A DNA stretch of 64,000 bases from Dysidea avara. Its lineage: Eukaryota > Porifera > Demospongiae > Dictyoceratida > Dysideidae. The stretch lies in contig NC_089278.1 in the NCBI RefSeq assembly GCF_963678975.1, positions 11,745,479 through 11,809,478 on the forward strand. The letters are read 5' to 3'. Shown here in pieces: positions 28,201 to 63,551 of this stretch; the first letter of the stretch is position 1; each line of letters opens with the position of its first letter. The notes under the pieces are model-generated. The model was given only the letters and a program-made list of their open reading frames with translations, had not been told where the DNA came from and ran no database searches. A program made the position numbers and the translations under genes.

Positions 28201-28953
28201 AAAGTCTCAATTCCCACACTCAAGGTTATGTCACAAGTATGCAGAATTAACCTATGGCCCCAGCTATAAACTCCCTTGAAATAAGACTGCTCTAGACCAA
28301 AAGCTCTTTTGTCATCACTAAACAACTTATAACCGATTCATAGACTCCAAAGCAGTGTAATGCATTTTTAATATAGATGCAAGCAACTGCTATTTGACAT
28401 TGCATCATGTGCAAGTTTCCTTTGTGCTACACAATAATATTAAACATGTAGTATATCAATACAAGCATTGTTCCAGACCTTTTCTATAATACAGTCCGGC
28501 CACGAAACTAATATTGTAGTGACTTACAATCCGTATCATGGCTCACCTACGATCTTGACAATGTCTTTGTGCACTAACGGTTCACCTCCAGTGAGACGTA
28601 TCTTGTTAACTCCTGATGCAGCAAAGAGTCTCGCCAATCTGACAATCTCTTCTGTAGTTAGTAAGGAGTCACGTGGAGATAATTCCACGCCCTCTTCAGG
28701 CATACAATATTGACCTATTTCAAGAAGTTAAAATAGTCTACCATACAGACCACTCACATCTCAAATTACATCGTTCCGTTAGTGATATCCTCAAGTAAGT
28801 GTGCTTTCGTCCGTACGTGTCTGTCAGCACCCCACCAACATCTGCTTGTCCAGGTAGTACATCTACTTTACCAGTAGCTAGCTCACTTGAGCATCGTCTT
28901 ATCAACGAGGGTAATGCTTGGTTAGTGCAAACGCGCAATATACTATTGATCAT
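19260..28953 (-). CDS. MOCS1: MOCS1: fused MoaA-type radical SAM enzyme and MoaC-type cPMP synthase
   Basis: Nine exons on the minus strand: 28953-28758, 28714-28547, 25065-24901, 24820-24759, 24708-24637, 24590-24438, 21544-21434, 20539-20416 and 19831-19260 (TAA). All phases agree and give 540 residues. The N terminus is basic and resembles a mitochondrial targeting peptide. The MoaA half has the radical SAM cluster [36 protein letters not shown], and the second Fe-S cluster CGSC plus a Cys 13 residues later (VCLFG), with that site spanning two exons. The MoaC half has [28 protein letters not shown] and GGKSHDY. Together these convert GTP to cyclic pyranopterin monophosphate. Vertebrate MOCS1 makes separate or fused products by alternative splicing; here only the continuous fused frame is evident, and no C-terminal Gly-Gly follows the MoaA half if the exon 8 donor is read through. 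The introns carry a DIRS remnant and a large palindrome. Confidence 0.95.
21338..21399. repeat. Perfect GC-rich 62-bp hairpin
   Basis: TAAACCAGGCGTGCGCCCAC then AGCCGGCCTT is followed after AA by the exact inverse. Arms of 30 bp, two-base loop, GC-rich in an AT-rich MOCS1 intron, 35 bp from the donor of exon 21434-21544. Confidence 0.95.
21790..24270 (+). mobile_element. Degenerate DIRS-type tyrosine-recombinase retrotransposon
   Basis: Inserted in the MOCS1 intron between exons 21434-21544 and 24438-24590, in the opposite orientation. Pieces occur in the expected DIRS order but in shifting frames. Gag-like frames span 21874-22055 and 22104-22484 ([18 protein letters not shown]). A reverse transcriptase N-terminal segment spans 22583-22846 ([35 protein letters not shown]) and continues frame-shifted to about 22960. 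An RNase H/linker region extends to about 23540. A tyrosine recombinase occupies 23546-24190 ([45 protein letters not shown], the catalytic AHSTRSAS, then F-Y-Y in another frame). Frameshifts and stops make it non-functional. The ends (inverted or split repeats) were not resolved, so boundaries are approximate. Confidence 0.88.
25325..25600. mobile_element. Partial TGTGAC-family copy in MOCS1 intron
   Basis: One end reads TGTGACCAGATCTGAAAAAA and is followed by AGCCAAGTGTAT and GCAGTTTCA motifs that match the inverted right half of 12435-13072. The second end was not found, so the copy seems truncated or fused to other sequence. Confidence 0.55.
25640..25725 (+). mobile_element. tRNA-like SINE fragment
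   Basis: CCTCTAGTGGCTAATGTCAT and, about 40 bp later, GAAGGCTTGAAATCTC resemble diverged A and B boxes. It is preceded by ATACTCTAATAGAAAAGTCA, a motif that accompanies other repeats in this window. Confidence 0.35.
27325..28193. repeat. 870-bp palindrome (foldback element) in MOCS1 intron
   Basis: Left arm 27325-27724 and right arm 27770-28193 are inverse complements at high identity, including the GGACTGGACTACTGGACTGG tandem words near both ends and AGTTAACCAGCGATCAACTAG further in. The centre is about 45 bp. It contains no coding domain; the open frames at 27417 and 28029 are mirror-image chance frames. Confidence 0.92.
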
Positions 28954-29025
28954 GTCGAATGACTCTGGTCAATCTAGAGGTCGTGGTGACGATCACGTGT
29001 TGTTCGCATTCGGGTAGTCTCACGT

Positions 29026-29414
29026 CAGAGGAGGTTGGACGCGCTCTAAGCGCCACATAAATATATTGCCCTTAATTGCGTTCTTTTCTTTGGTATTTCA
29101 CGTGACCCTCAATAGTCATAATACAAATTTGAAAAACGATGGGGTTGACTGGGGTTGATTAGATATTCGGATGGTGCTTCACGTAAGCTTCAAGGTGATG
29201 TATTTTGTTTTGTAAAAGCGCTTGGTGATTGGGGTGAAATTAATAAGTTGGGTTTGGTGTGTAGAACTTCACCAGAATTGTCACGTACGTATTCTCTAAT
29301 CAGAACAATGATCCTTTACCGAATTTAACTGAGATCGATGTATAAACCTCTTCAATAAAACGAGTTTCGCATAATTTGTTTTAGGGGCGCTTAAATCGTG
29401 TCCAACCTCCTCTG
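29026..29414. mobile_element. Non-autonomous DNA transposon (CAGAGGAGG family) with 9-bp TSD
   Basis: Terminal inverted repeats start CAGAGGAGGTTGGAC at the left and the same motif in reverse complement at the right, continuing into AAGCGCC. The element is flanked on both sides by the identical 9-mer GTCTCACGT (29017-29025 and 29415-29423). It is 389 bp with no coding potential. It sits 72 bp upstream of the MOCS1 start codon. The interior matches the copy at 58118-58473. A 9-bp duplication is typical of Mutator-like elements; assignment is inference. Confidence 0.9.
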
Positions 29415-29423
29415 GTCTCACGT

Positions 29424-30300
29424 TTTGTTCACCCAAGTTGAGTCCATAAGCGCCTCATAAAAATAATTACGTATAGCGATTTCAGGGTCGTGATATCATG
29501 GAAGAGAGAGGCATGAACAGAAGCAGTAAACTGTCTAATAAGGTGAGTTGACTGCCATTGTTTGAGGTACAATGTGTGCACTTGTATTACCAAGTACTAT
29601 GTTTTTTATGTTTCTTGTCTACCCCTGGGAATAGTATAATTATGAACCTCGTTATGAACAGAACATGGCTTACAATTCAGCCTTAAGTGACCAACATTAG
29701 GGCTTGGAAATTGTTAGGTACAACATAGTGTACTGCCATTAGGCCATGCAGGTAAACTTGATACTTGTTTCTCAACCATGGCATGGGAGGGAGGTCATTT
29801 TATATATGTACATCTATCGATGCTAACCCTGTACTGCCCATACAGGCAGCTAGGATGGTGATCAAGTGGGGATTAACAAAGCAAATGTTATCTGCGGGAA
29901 TACTGCCGCTACCTGTAACCAATTGTCATTAGATACAAAATAGAAAATTTATTGCAGTGGCCCACGTGCACACCTGGCAGGATATTTTGTTGGTATCTAA
30001 CCCCCAAATCTCACCTACCAAGCCTGTACTGGGGGTTATGGATGATAGGTGTGCTGAACAAAATACTCACAAACCACTGCAAAAGCAGGTTCTCCACTAT
30101 GCAGAAATTAGCCTTCTTATTTAAAGTTATCTGGAAATATTTTTTTCTGTGCTGTAAGGCCAGACTTCTCCGGGTCAAAATGTGTGCACACGTTAATAGA
30201 ATTTGAGGTGAGAGGATGAATAGTAATGCAGGTGGGAATGAGAAACAATTACCAAGCTTGCATGTGCGTGTGCATTGATTTTGGGATTATGCAACTAAAC
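29424..30300 (+). repeat. Left arm of a 6.2-kb inverted structure
   Basis: The arm starts near GTTTTGTTCACCCA and is matched in inverse orientation by 34585-35640 over its whole length with moderate mismatches (for example ACTTGATACTTGTTTCTCAA and AGCAGTAAACTGTCTAATAA). It includes an ATG at 29499 opening a 15-codon frame (MEERGMNRSSKLSNK) followed by GTGAGT. Confidence 0.88.
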
Positions 30301-30316
30301 AGATACATCTGCTTAA

Positions 30317-30565
30317 TGTGACCGAATTTTGGAAAACCACCCATATGGGCACATTTGACACCTAAAATATTTAATGATCAAATCGCAAACTGTATAGTAC
30401 AAATCTAATTCTTGACAGTTTTAAGTCATTCTCAATACCTTAAATTACAATAAAATACTTGAAATATTTTCAAAACTGTGTCCTCTTATTAGCAACCCAT
30501 CAAACATGAAAATTCTAATTATTTCACGTGCACCCATATGGGTGATTTTTCAAAATTCAGTCACT
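30317..30565. mobile_element. Small TGTGAC-family MITE
   Basis: This 249-bp element has terminal inverted repeats of about 34 bp: left TGTGACCGAATTTTGGAAAA, right inverted AGTGACTGAATTTTGAAAAA, both followed by CACCCATATGGG. It is non-coding and lies in the loop of the large inverted structure 29424-35640. Confidence 0.75.
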
Positions 30566-32034
30566 TATTAGAGTTTATTAAAGAGCTTCAGAAGAGTCAA
30601 CCCTTATAGTATATTATGTTATTATGTACCAATGTGGGAATGCGTAGCTCCAAAATCTGACTACCTTTTTATGTAAACACTTAGTACAAGGGGTTTATAA
30701 ACACAAAGGCACCTAGCAGTAATTATAAAGCTCCTGGTACAATGACAGACTAACAGATTACTAGTGCCAGCATTGGTTTAGAAGATACAAAAGGCCTGTG
30801 TCCCATATAATGTAAAGGTAAATCAGACAGGCAGTCTTTCCCCTGGTCCATCGCCTTACTATAGTTTACTGCTTATGAGGCATTGTATCAGTTAGTCTGT
30901 TTGTCCAACAACTGAATGCCTCATTCACAATAAGCCAATCATCACTTCTTGGTGTTAGCCTAATGACAATGCTGATAATATTATAGGTTGTTTTGTTCAT
31001 TCCATAAGAGCCTGATTGCTGGTATTGAAAGCAATCAAGTGTTTGTTATTGTGCATTCTGTTGATACTAGACATCACTGAGTCCGTGTGATGAAAAAATA
31101 AGCAGAGGTAGAAGAATGAACTATAAGGATAATTTAGGATGGGACTGGATGTGCAGAACTTTAAACACATTGCCTGCTCACCAGCTACGTAAGTATTAAT
31201 GTGTTCTCCAGTATTTACATGGCTGTGCCACAATCATTCCAAGCAAAGCAAATGTGTACCAGTAACATCATTGCTATTGTTTGTCTCTTCATTTTGGAAG
31301 GCTGCATGACCATTACCGGTCAACACAGTAGTTTTTTTTATGAGACCAACTTAACAGTACTTACTGTGTACCTCATGATCAGGCCCTGTAGTAGCACCTT
31401 TGCTTCGCTCAGGTGCCATGACACAAGGTCATCTGGTTACTAAATTAATTAGACCCCTGTGGTGTGAAGTTTTTTTTGTTGGATTTTTGGAGGTACCTAA
31501 GTTACTTAGACCCTTTTCATGTTTATTACGCACACCTGCACTAGTACTGGCAAACGCATCAGTTAATTTTAAACCCGTAACTGTTGTTGGTTTAAAGCAA
31601 TTTTATGGTTAAATACACTATAAATACATTTTTGTCATATCTTTAGATTGAAAACTCTTTCTTCAAGATGTTTGAATGATGTACTGGCCATTTGCTGCTG
31701 TATTCGGAGTGATCATCAGTCTGACCAGACACTGCAATTAGTAAGAACAAACAAAACAACTATTGTAATTATTCTGCTCATACAAATTATGTATAATTAT
31801 GTTAAAGAATAGTGAGAGGATTGAGAATTATCGCAGTGGGTTTGTAATGTCAATTAACAACAATCAATTTTAATTTAGAGTAAAACATACTGAACAACCA
31901 GTCATTCTCGACATTACGTACATGCATGCGTTTAACTCATGTTCAATGTTTCCTCAACCACACAGCTGTACTTCCACTAAAACACAAGTACCTATATATT
32001 GAGATACTCTAGTAAAGCAGTTACAAACAGTATA

Positions 32035-32230
32035 CAGTGGAACCTCTATTTAACGGACACTTTGGGACCAACCAATTTTGGTGAAATTTTACTGTTATAA
32101 GGAGGTTGTCCTCTTTCAGAGGTAAATTGTATTGGTAAAGGTCTATAGGGACTTCAGTAACTGTCCTTTATAAGGAGGTTAAATGTATAGTGTCCTTTAC
32201 AGGGAGGGTCCATTAAAAGAGGTTCCACTG
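32035..32230. mobile_element. pogo/Tc1-mariner-type MITE with TA duplication
   Basis: This 196-bp element has inverted ends CAGTGGAACCTCTATTTAA and CAGTGGAACCTCTTTTAAT, flanked by TA on each side. The CAGTGGAACCTC terminus is typical of pogo-like elements (established knowledge). No transposase is present. Confidence 0.85.
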
Positions 32231-34584
32231 TAGCCACATTCACATATTTATACACGTAGACATGCATGTATCACGTGTAGTTATGAAAAGTAGGAGCTAG
32301 TATGACTACTGATATCATCATTGCACTTTAATAGTAGCGTGGTACACCTTAATTTTGAAAATACAGTAGTAATATATAATCGCACTACTATGTATGCTGG
32401 AGTTGCAGTGGTGTTCTATAGGCATATGTAGTCATGCAATTATCAGTAGCTGTAGGTGTATTGCAGTCTGCAGGTATGCATGAATCAATGTACGTAGGTT
32501 GCTGCTGAGAATTATGATAAGACTGATCTTATGTATTTAACGAAGCTGGACTTCAAAAATTGTATAAATATATTATATCGTTTTTCTAGTATTGATAATA
32601 TTTAAATAGGAGTGGCAGCTCTGTCTTTGTGACAGTTACTGCCTGCAGGCTTATACATATGGAGCCACACCCACTAATTGATTGGTATTAAAATCCATGT
32701 GATTATATAAATGCACTGTTATCGTAAGAGTTGTAGTCTATAGTCTAACAGCAAGCCAACTTCTTTTGTGAGCTACGCCCACTTATTAGGGATGTGTGAA
32801 GTTTTTGCATGGTTGGAGCCAAGCTCATTTATCAGTAAGAATTTTGTAAGTATGCATGAAGCAAACCACATTAATTTTATATATGTAGTTTGTAAACTGA
32901 CTTTGAAACGTGCCTACTAACCAATCGTTAGTTATAAACCTTACCTGTTGCATAGATAATACAGATAATTTATTGCATTAGATTGGCATTCACACCAGCA
33001 TATTCTTTATTTCACTGGTCAATAAATGAAAAATTCCATGATGTGTGGAATACATCTATAAATCTCTGCAGCAACTTGTGGTATGAAACTTGATGCATGA
33101 CGCAGTGACGCTTTATAAATTGAACTGTCATGCTCAGTATTGTCCTAATTTCCTAAATCATCTTTTAGCTGAAAATGACTGGGAGCATTTGCAGTGATAT
33201 TAAAATTGCAGCAGGAATATAATCACACTAGACTAATTTGACCACAATAGTGGCTGAAAAAAAAACCACTAGAAGTGTGACATGTACATAGATTGCACCA
33301 TTCTTTTGCGATGCTATTGGCATGGATTATTACTGAGACACACATACAAAGTCTCCTGCTGCCACACCACTATTTCAGTGCAAAGGCATATCAATTAGAG
33401 ATTATAAGTGCCCGTGCTAAAAGGGTCTGGTACACTTCCAATAGGCAAATTGTGACAACACCCAGCAGGAAATGTGAAGTGTTGATTACACCACTCAAAA
33501 TGGCAACAAGCACATGTATGGATTTGTCATTTCATGCTGAATGCAACTGACTGAGCAAAAGCTTTGCACATTTCTCGAATTCCATTTTTGTAACAAAGGA
33601 GTGGGTGTCAAAGTTTCAGCCTTTTAAGATGAGTGGTCTTTGAGTTATAGCACTACACAGTTGGAACAGTTGATAATTTGTACAGCAACAATATGGCAAA
33701 TTAGTTACAGGTGCTTAATGAATCATGACCGAAACAAGCTACTAATCTATTCACCATGAACTGAAAAATAAGATATAGTACTTTTCCTGTACTCCTCCAT
33801 GTGCTGAAGCGAGCTGTTTTAACATGGAAATTATGACAACAACTTATCACACTGTAAATTAGCACCCATAACTCACATGTCATTTGCTGTAGAAGTATAA
33901 TATATAACTTCATGAATTCTTCTAGTGTTTTCCAATCTTACTTAGTATACACATGCATACAAAGTACACAATACTTTAAAAGTGCTTAAAATACTTATAA
34001 GTACTTTATGTACTTAGCAAAAAACTTACAAATACATTGGGAAATTTGAGATAAAGCCAGTACTTTCAAATTTGTACTGAAGTATTAGCTAGTTTACTCG
34101 TGTACTGAGACCCATGTCTGTAGCAAACCCTTTTCAGCTTGGGAGCCTTTACATTAAAACACTGGTCTGGTTATGCGAGACTAACAGGTAAACAATACAC
34201 ACACACAAAGCAAAACCTTTAGCTGCCACTAGCAGTCACACCCACCCAGTGAACCAGCACTGGGACACCTGTGTGCCACTCAGGTGCTTCGAGTCAGCGC
34301 CAGCAGATCTTCCTGGGGCAGGACTAGTCATCTGCAGGAGGCTGTACCATGCATGTCTCACAGATGAAGGTGTGAGCACTCGAAGTCCTACTTGGACCTT
34401 CAAAGACATGAACAGTTGGTATTTGTTCTCCAGTTTAGCTGGGTGGGTTGCTACCCTAGTTGACTTTCTCATTCTCTAACTACAAGACTGCTATATACAC
34501 TTAGTTTGTAAACCTTAGTCATTTCAAGAACTTCAATCACAAGTCTAATAAAGCATGGCAGCACAGCACATTTAGCTGTAAGTT

Positions 34585-35640
34585 GCATGACCCCAAAATC
34601 AATGTACACTCTAAGGCCAGATTAACTGTTTCTCATTCCTAACTGCATTACTTACATCCTCCTGCCTCAAATTTTATTAATCACATGCACACGTATTTTG
34701 ATCCGCTAATTTCTGCATAGTGGATAACCTGCTTTTGCAGTGGTTTGTGAGTATTTTGTTCAACAATGAACACCGCACCTATCATCCGTAACCCCCAGTA
34801 CAGGCTTGGTAGGTGAGATTCGGGATTTAGCTACCAATAAAATATCCTGCCAGCAGTGCCAGGTGTAGGCCACTGTAATAAATTTTCTATTTTGTATCTA
34901 ATGACAATGGGTTTACAGGTAGCAGCAGTATTCCAGCAGGTAACATTTGCTTTGTTAAATCCCCACTTGATCGCCACCCTAGCTGCCTGTATGGGCAGTA
35001 TGGAGTTAGCATCGATAGGTGTTAATTTTTTTATTTATTTTTTTTATTAAAGCTTCACAACACAAGTGCTGAAGGTCTGTAGGACACCTGGTCCTACAGC
35101 CAGCTCAAAGACATTAGATACAAAGACATTAGCTACATAAGGTGTGTTTGAAAAGTTGCAGAAAGGAGAAAAAATTCATGACTGGACCTAGGTAGCCTCG
35201 AACCTGCAGCCGAGTGTACATATATAAAATGACCTCCCTCCCACATAGAATCCATGGGCCCATACCATGGTTGAGAAACAAGTATCAAGTTTACCTGCAT
35301 GGCCTAATGGCAGTACACTATGTTGTACCTAACATTTTCCAAGCCCTAATGTTGATCACTTAAGGCTGAATTGTAAGCCATGTTCTGTTCATATACTATT
35401 CTCAGGGGTAGACAAGAAACAGGAAAAACATAGTACTTGGTAATACAAATGCACACATTGTACCTCAAACAATGGCAATCAACTCAGTTTATTAGACAGT
35501 TTACTGCTTCTGTTCATGCTTCTCTCGTCCATGATGTCACGAAATCGCTTTATAATGCTGACTCATATATATATACGTAATTATTTTTATGAGGCGCTTA
35601 TGGACTCAACTTGGGTGAACCATATTATCTATGGGTGAAC
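34585..35640 (-). repeat. Right arm of a 6.2-kb inverted structure
   Basis: Inverse of 29424-30300. It is longer because of a SINE-like insertion of about 195 bp (35026-35220) and a local duplication of TGGGTGAAC at the outer end. The loop 30300-34585 shows two nested MITEs (30317-30565, 32035-32230) and no recognisable transposase. Confidence 0.88.
35026..35220 (-). mobile_element. 5'-truncated tRNA-derived SINE
   Basis: Absent from the matching position of the left arm (near 29810), so it is an insertion. Read on the minus strand it begins with GGCTGCAGGTTCGAGGCTAC, containing a good RNA polymerase III B box (GGTTCGAGGCT), and ends in an AATAAAAAAAATAAATAAAA tail. A short GTGT repeats at both borders. 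Confidence 0.7.
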
Positions 35641-35890
35641 AAAACGATAGCCGAAATGGCTGTTTTGTGACGTCACATTATTACGTTTCCTATCCCTATT
35701 ACTCTATGGTCATGCCAATGTAGAGTACAAAGTGTATCATCTATGTTATATATTTTTTGTTCATCGCATTATCATGGTTCAAAAATTTTGTAAAACAAAT
35801 ACATAAAGAGAAAAGTAGTGTTCTCATTGTGTGACGTTTATGCGTAATCTCTAATAGTTCCCAGCTGTGTGTATACCACAGGGTTGCTTG

Positions 35891-37003
35891 CTATCCTGTT
35901 GCTGGTTTATCCATTTGTTGGATGAGTGTTATGTTGTCACCTCTTAGCATGATGCGACCTAGATACGCACACAATAATGTTAAATTCCACGTTCAAAGTC
36001 AACCTCAGGGAGAACCCCTTAACCCCTCCATGAAAATGCCTACAATGTATTAACAGGAACCCAGTATTATAAGGCTTGATCTAAAAGTGTAATAAAAAGC
36101 CAGGGGCTAAATCAACACTGATAGTGGCTACAAATGACATCAGTATCCTGGGATTTAGTCTGTTACAATTAACCATGTGCTAAAAAGGTGGTGGCCATAG
36201 GGTTGGTAACAGCTACAACACAATGAGGTCTTTCTTTGCACATTTACAGTAAGGACGTTACTTGAATCTTGCTTGAATCCACCATATTAAAACAGATCGA
36301 AAATCCTAGTGGGGTGGAAACTTAATGATACAAATAAAAGCTAACAATATCACTGGCAACTAATAACACAACTGGCAACCCAAACATTTTTGAAATGTTG
36401 ACTTTAATTAACCACACAGGGGTAAACAGACACTAAACACTAGAGAAATAACAGGTGCATGTATACAAACACATTGTACACTTGTGCATGCCCAATGCTA
36501 ACCTATTGGTCTTCTAGTCTGCTTTTTTCGATAAACCTCTTCAGCACTATCTAACACAAGATTCATGAACTCATCAAACCCCTAACAGTACACCATGATG
36601 TTGACATAACATGTGTACAAGTTGGTACACTTACTATTACTACTCCTTCAATTCTCATTGTGGTCCTGCCATATAGCCAAATGCTGACTCTCGTTCTCTA
36701 CAAACACAAACATGTATATACATAAAACTTAAAGCTCTTAAAATACAAAGTAGAGTATTTATTCATAAACATAAAGCTTCAATCAATTCCAACTAAAGGG
36801 CATCAACTGAAACACATAAAAACATATGCACAACGTGGTACTTACATTTTGCAAACACCTGAAGATCAGGTTCTAAACACAGTTAAGGAATTAAGCACAC
36901 ATATATGATGCGCTACAATTAGAAACACAACGTTATAAGGCAAGTGAAAGGATACAATCGGCTGAACCATCACTTTCTGCACTTTCTGACCTCTGTACGC
37001 CAT
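35891..37003 (-). CDS. SNRPE: Small nuclear ribonucleoprotein E (Sm E)
   Basis: Five short exons on the minus strand: 37003-36956, 36872-36846, 36697-36635, 36581-36503 and 35958-35891 (TAG), total 285 bp and 94 residues, close to the 92 residues of human SmE. The protein starts MAYRGQKVQKVMVQPI, then NLIFRCLQN, WLYGRTTMRIEGVVI (Sm1 region), GFDEFMNLVLD, and GRIMLRGDNITLI (Sm2 motif). SmE is one of seven proteins of the Sm ring that assembles on U1, U2, U4 and U5 snRNAs. Exon sizes of 27-79 bp put every exon below ordinary single-ORF detection. The start codon lies 130 bp from that of TNPO3 on the opposite strand. The last exon is separated by a 544-bp intron; its frame and motif make it secure. 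Confidence 0.96.
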
Positions 37004-37133
37004 GTTTAGATTGAACTTAGTAAGTTCGAAGGAGCAAAAATTACCACGCCACGTTTATGACAAACACGCGCTGGGAAAAAAAAATTTCAACGTGACGTGG
37101 TACGCACGCGCAGTTAATGTTAAGAATTGTGGC
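37004..37133. promoter_or_regulatory. Putative bidirectional promoter SNRPE / TNPO3
   Basis: Only 130 bp separate the SNRPE ATG (minus strand, 37003) from the TNPO3 ATG (plus strand, 37134), so both 5' UTRs and core promoters must lie in or around this stretch. It contains CG-containing words (ACGCGC, GACGTGG, ACGCACGCGCAG) that stand out from the AT-rich surroundings, as expected for a TATA-less housekeeping promoter. I see no clear TATA box. The transcription starts are not known. Confidence 0.75.
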
Positions 37134-62590
<25,457 letters not shown>

Positions 62591-63551
62591 TGCTAGTTGA
62601 CAATATAGCCACATCATAATGCAGAGTTGTTAATGGTTTTCTACAACACATTTTTAAGTGTAACACAATACTGTCACTCATTGTTGTATTACTACTATAC
62701 TATGTATTTATAATAAATATTTAATAACCAGTAGTGGTGCGTGTGTTATCCTGACACTACGGTTAAATTGCATGTGTATACCCTTATGAAGACGCTATAC
62801 AAAATAACAACTCTTTGCTTTATCAATTGTACTGTACTGCATCACCACAAGTTAAGTCATCCCTTTGCTAAGTAAGCTTGTTTTGGGAGTCTGTGTTTGT
62901 GATGTACCACAAGTTGGATGGTGAAAAAATATGGCATAGAATGTGACATGAGAGATAACACCTGTGTGGGGGCAACTGTACTATCTCAGCATCACTTGGT
63001 ACTCTACATTATTCATTGTCAAACCCACACTTCCCACAGCCTCTGAGACAATGATTAGTGGTTGCAAGCCTTTGGTGGGTGCTGTGGTCACACCTTGCAG
63101 GAATATTAGCTGATTAGACCACCAAACATCCTTCCAAAGCATGGTGTAATGTTTTATTGTGCTCAATGGACTATAAATATTAAATTTGATAAATGAGAAT
63201 GATTATAATTGTGACTTATGAGCTAAATTGCTATGGTAATTGTTACGGTTGTGCGAGTTCTTGCATGTTTGCCTACGTCACCGCAAACTTCAAAGTTCGC
63301 CATCCGCTATAATTACTGCGCTGCACGGGAGTCCTTTTCAGTGGTTACCCCTCCGAGCGTTGATTGCAGTGTATTGATAACGGTTATGCTAAGAGGAGCA
63401 GATTTGACAGGTAAGGACGTTATTCTTTTAGTACCTTCAGGTGTTAACTTCGAGTATTTCAAGCTAAATTCTTGTCATTTTGCACCTGCTAGAGTTTTGT
63501 ACCATTTGCGAACTGCTTACATTGTTACTCGTTGTTCCTTCAGATTTCACG
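62591..63551. other. Intergenic region TNPO3 to EVH1-like gene
   Basis: Holds the TNPO3 poly(A) signal and, from about 63240, the presumed promoter and 5' UTR of the next plus-strand gene, where CG dinucleotides become more frequent. Nothing else is recognised. Confidence 0.5.
62712..62717 (+). promoter_or_regulatory. Polyadenylation signal of TNPO3
   Basis: A canonical AATAAA lies 122 bp after the TNPO3 stop codon, which would give a short 3' UTR. Confidence 0.7.

Noticed and set aside
27417-28325. Two frames with shared peptide [10 protein letters not shown] on opposite strands
   Set aside because: They are mirror images produced by the 870-bp palindrome and show no domain.
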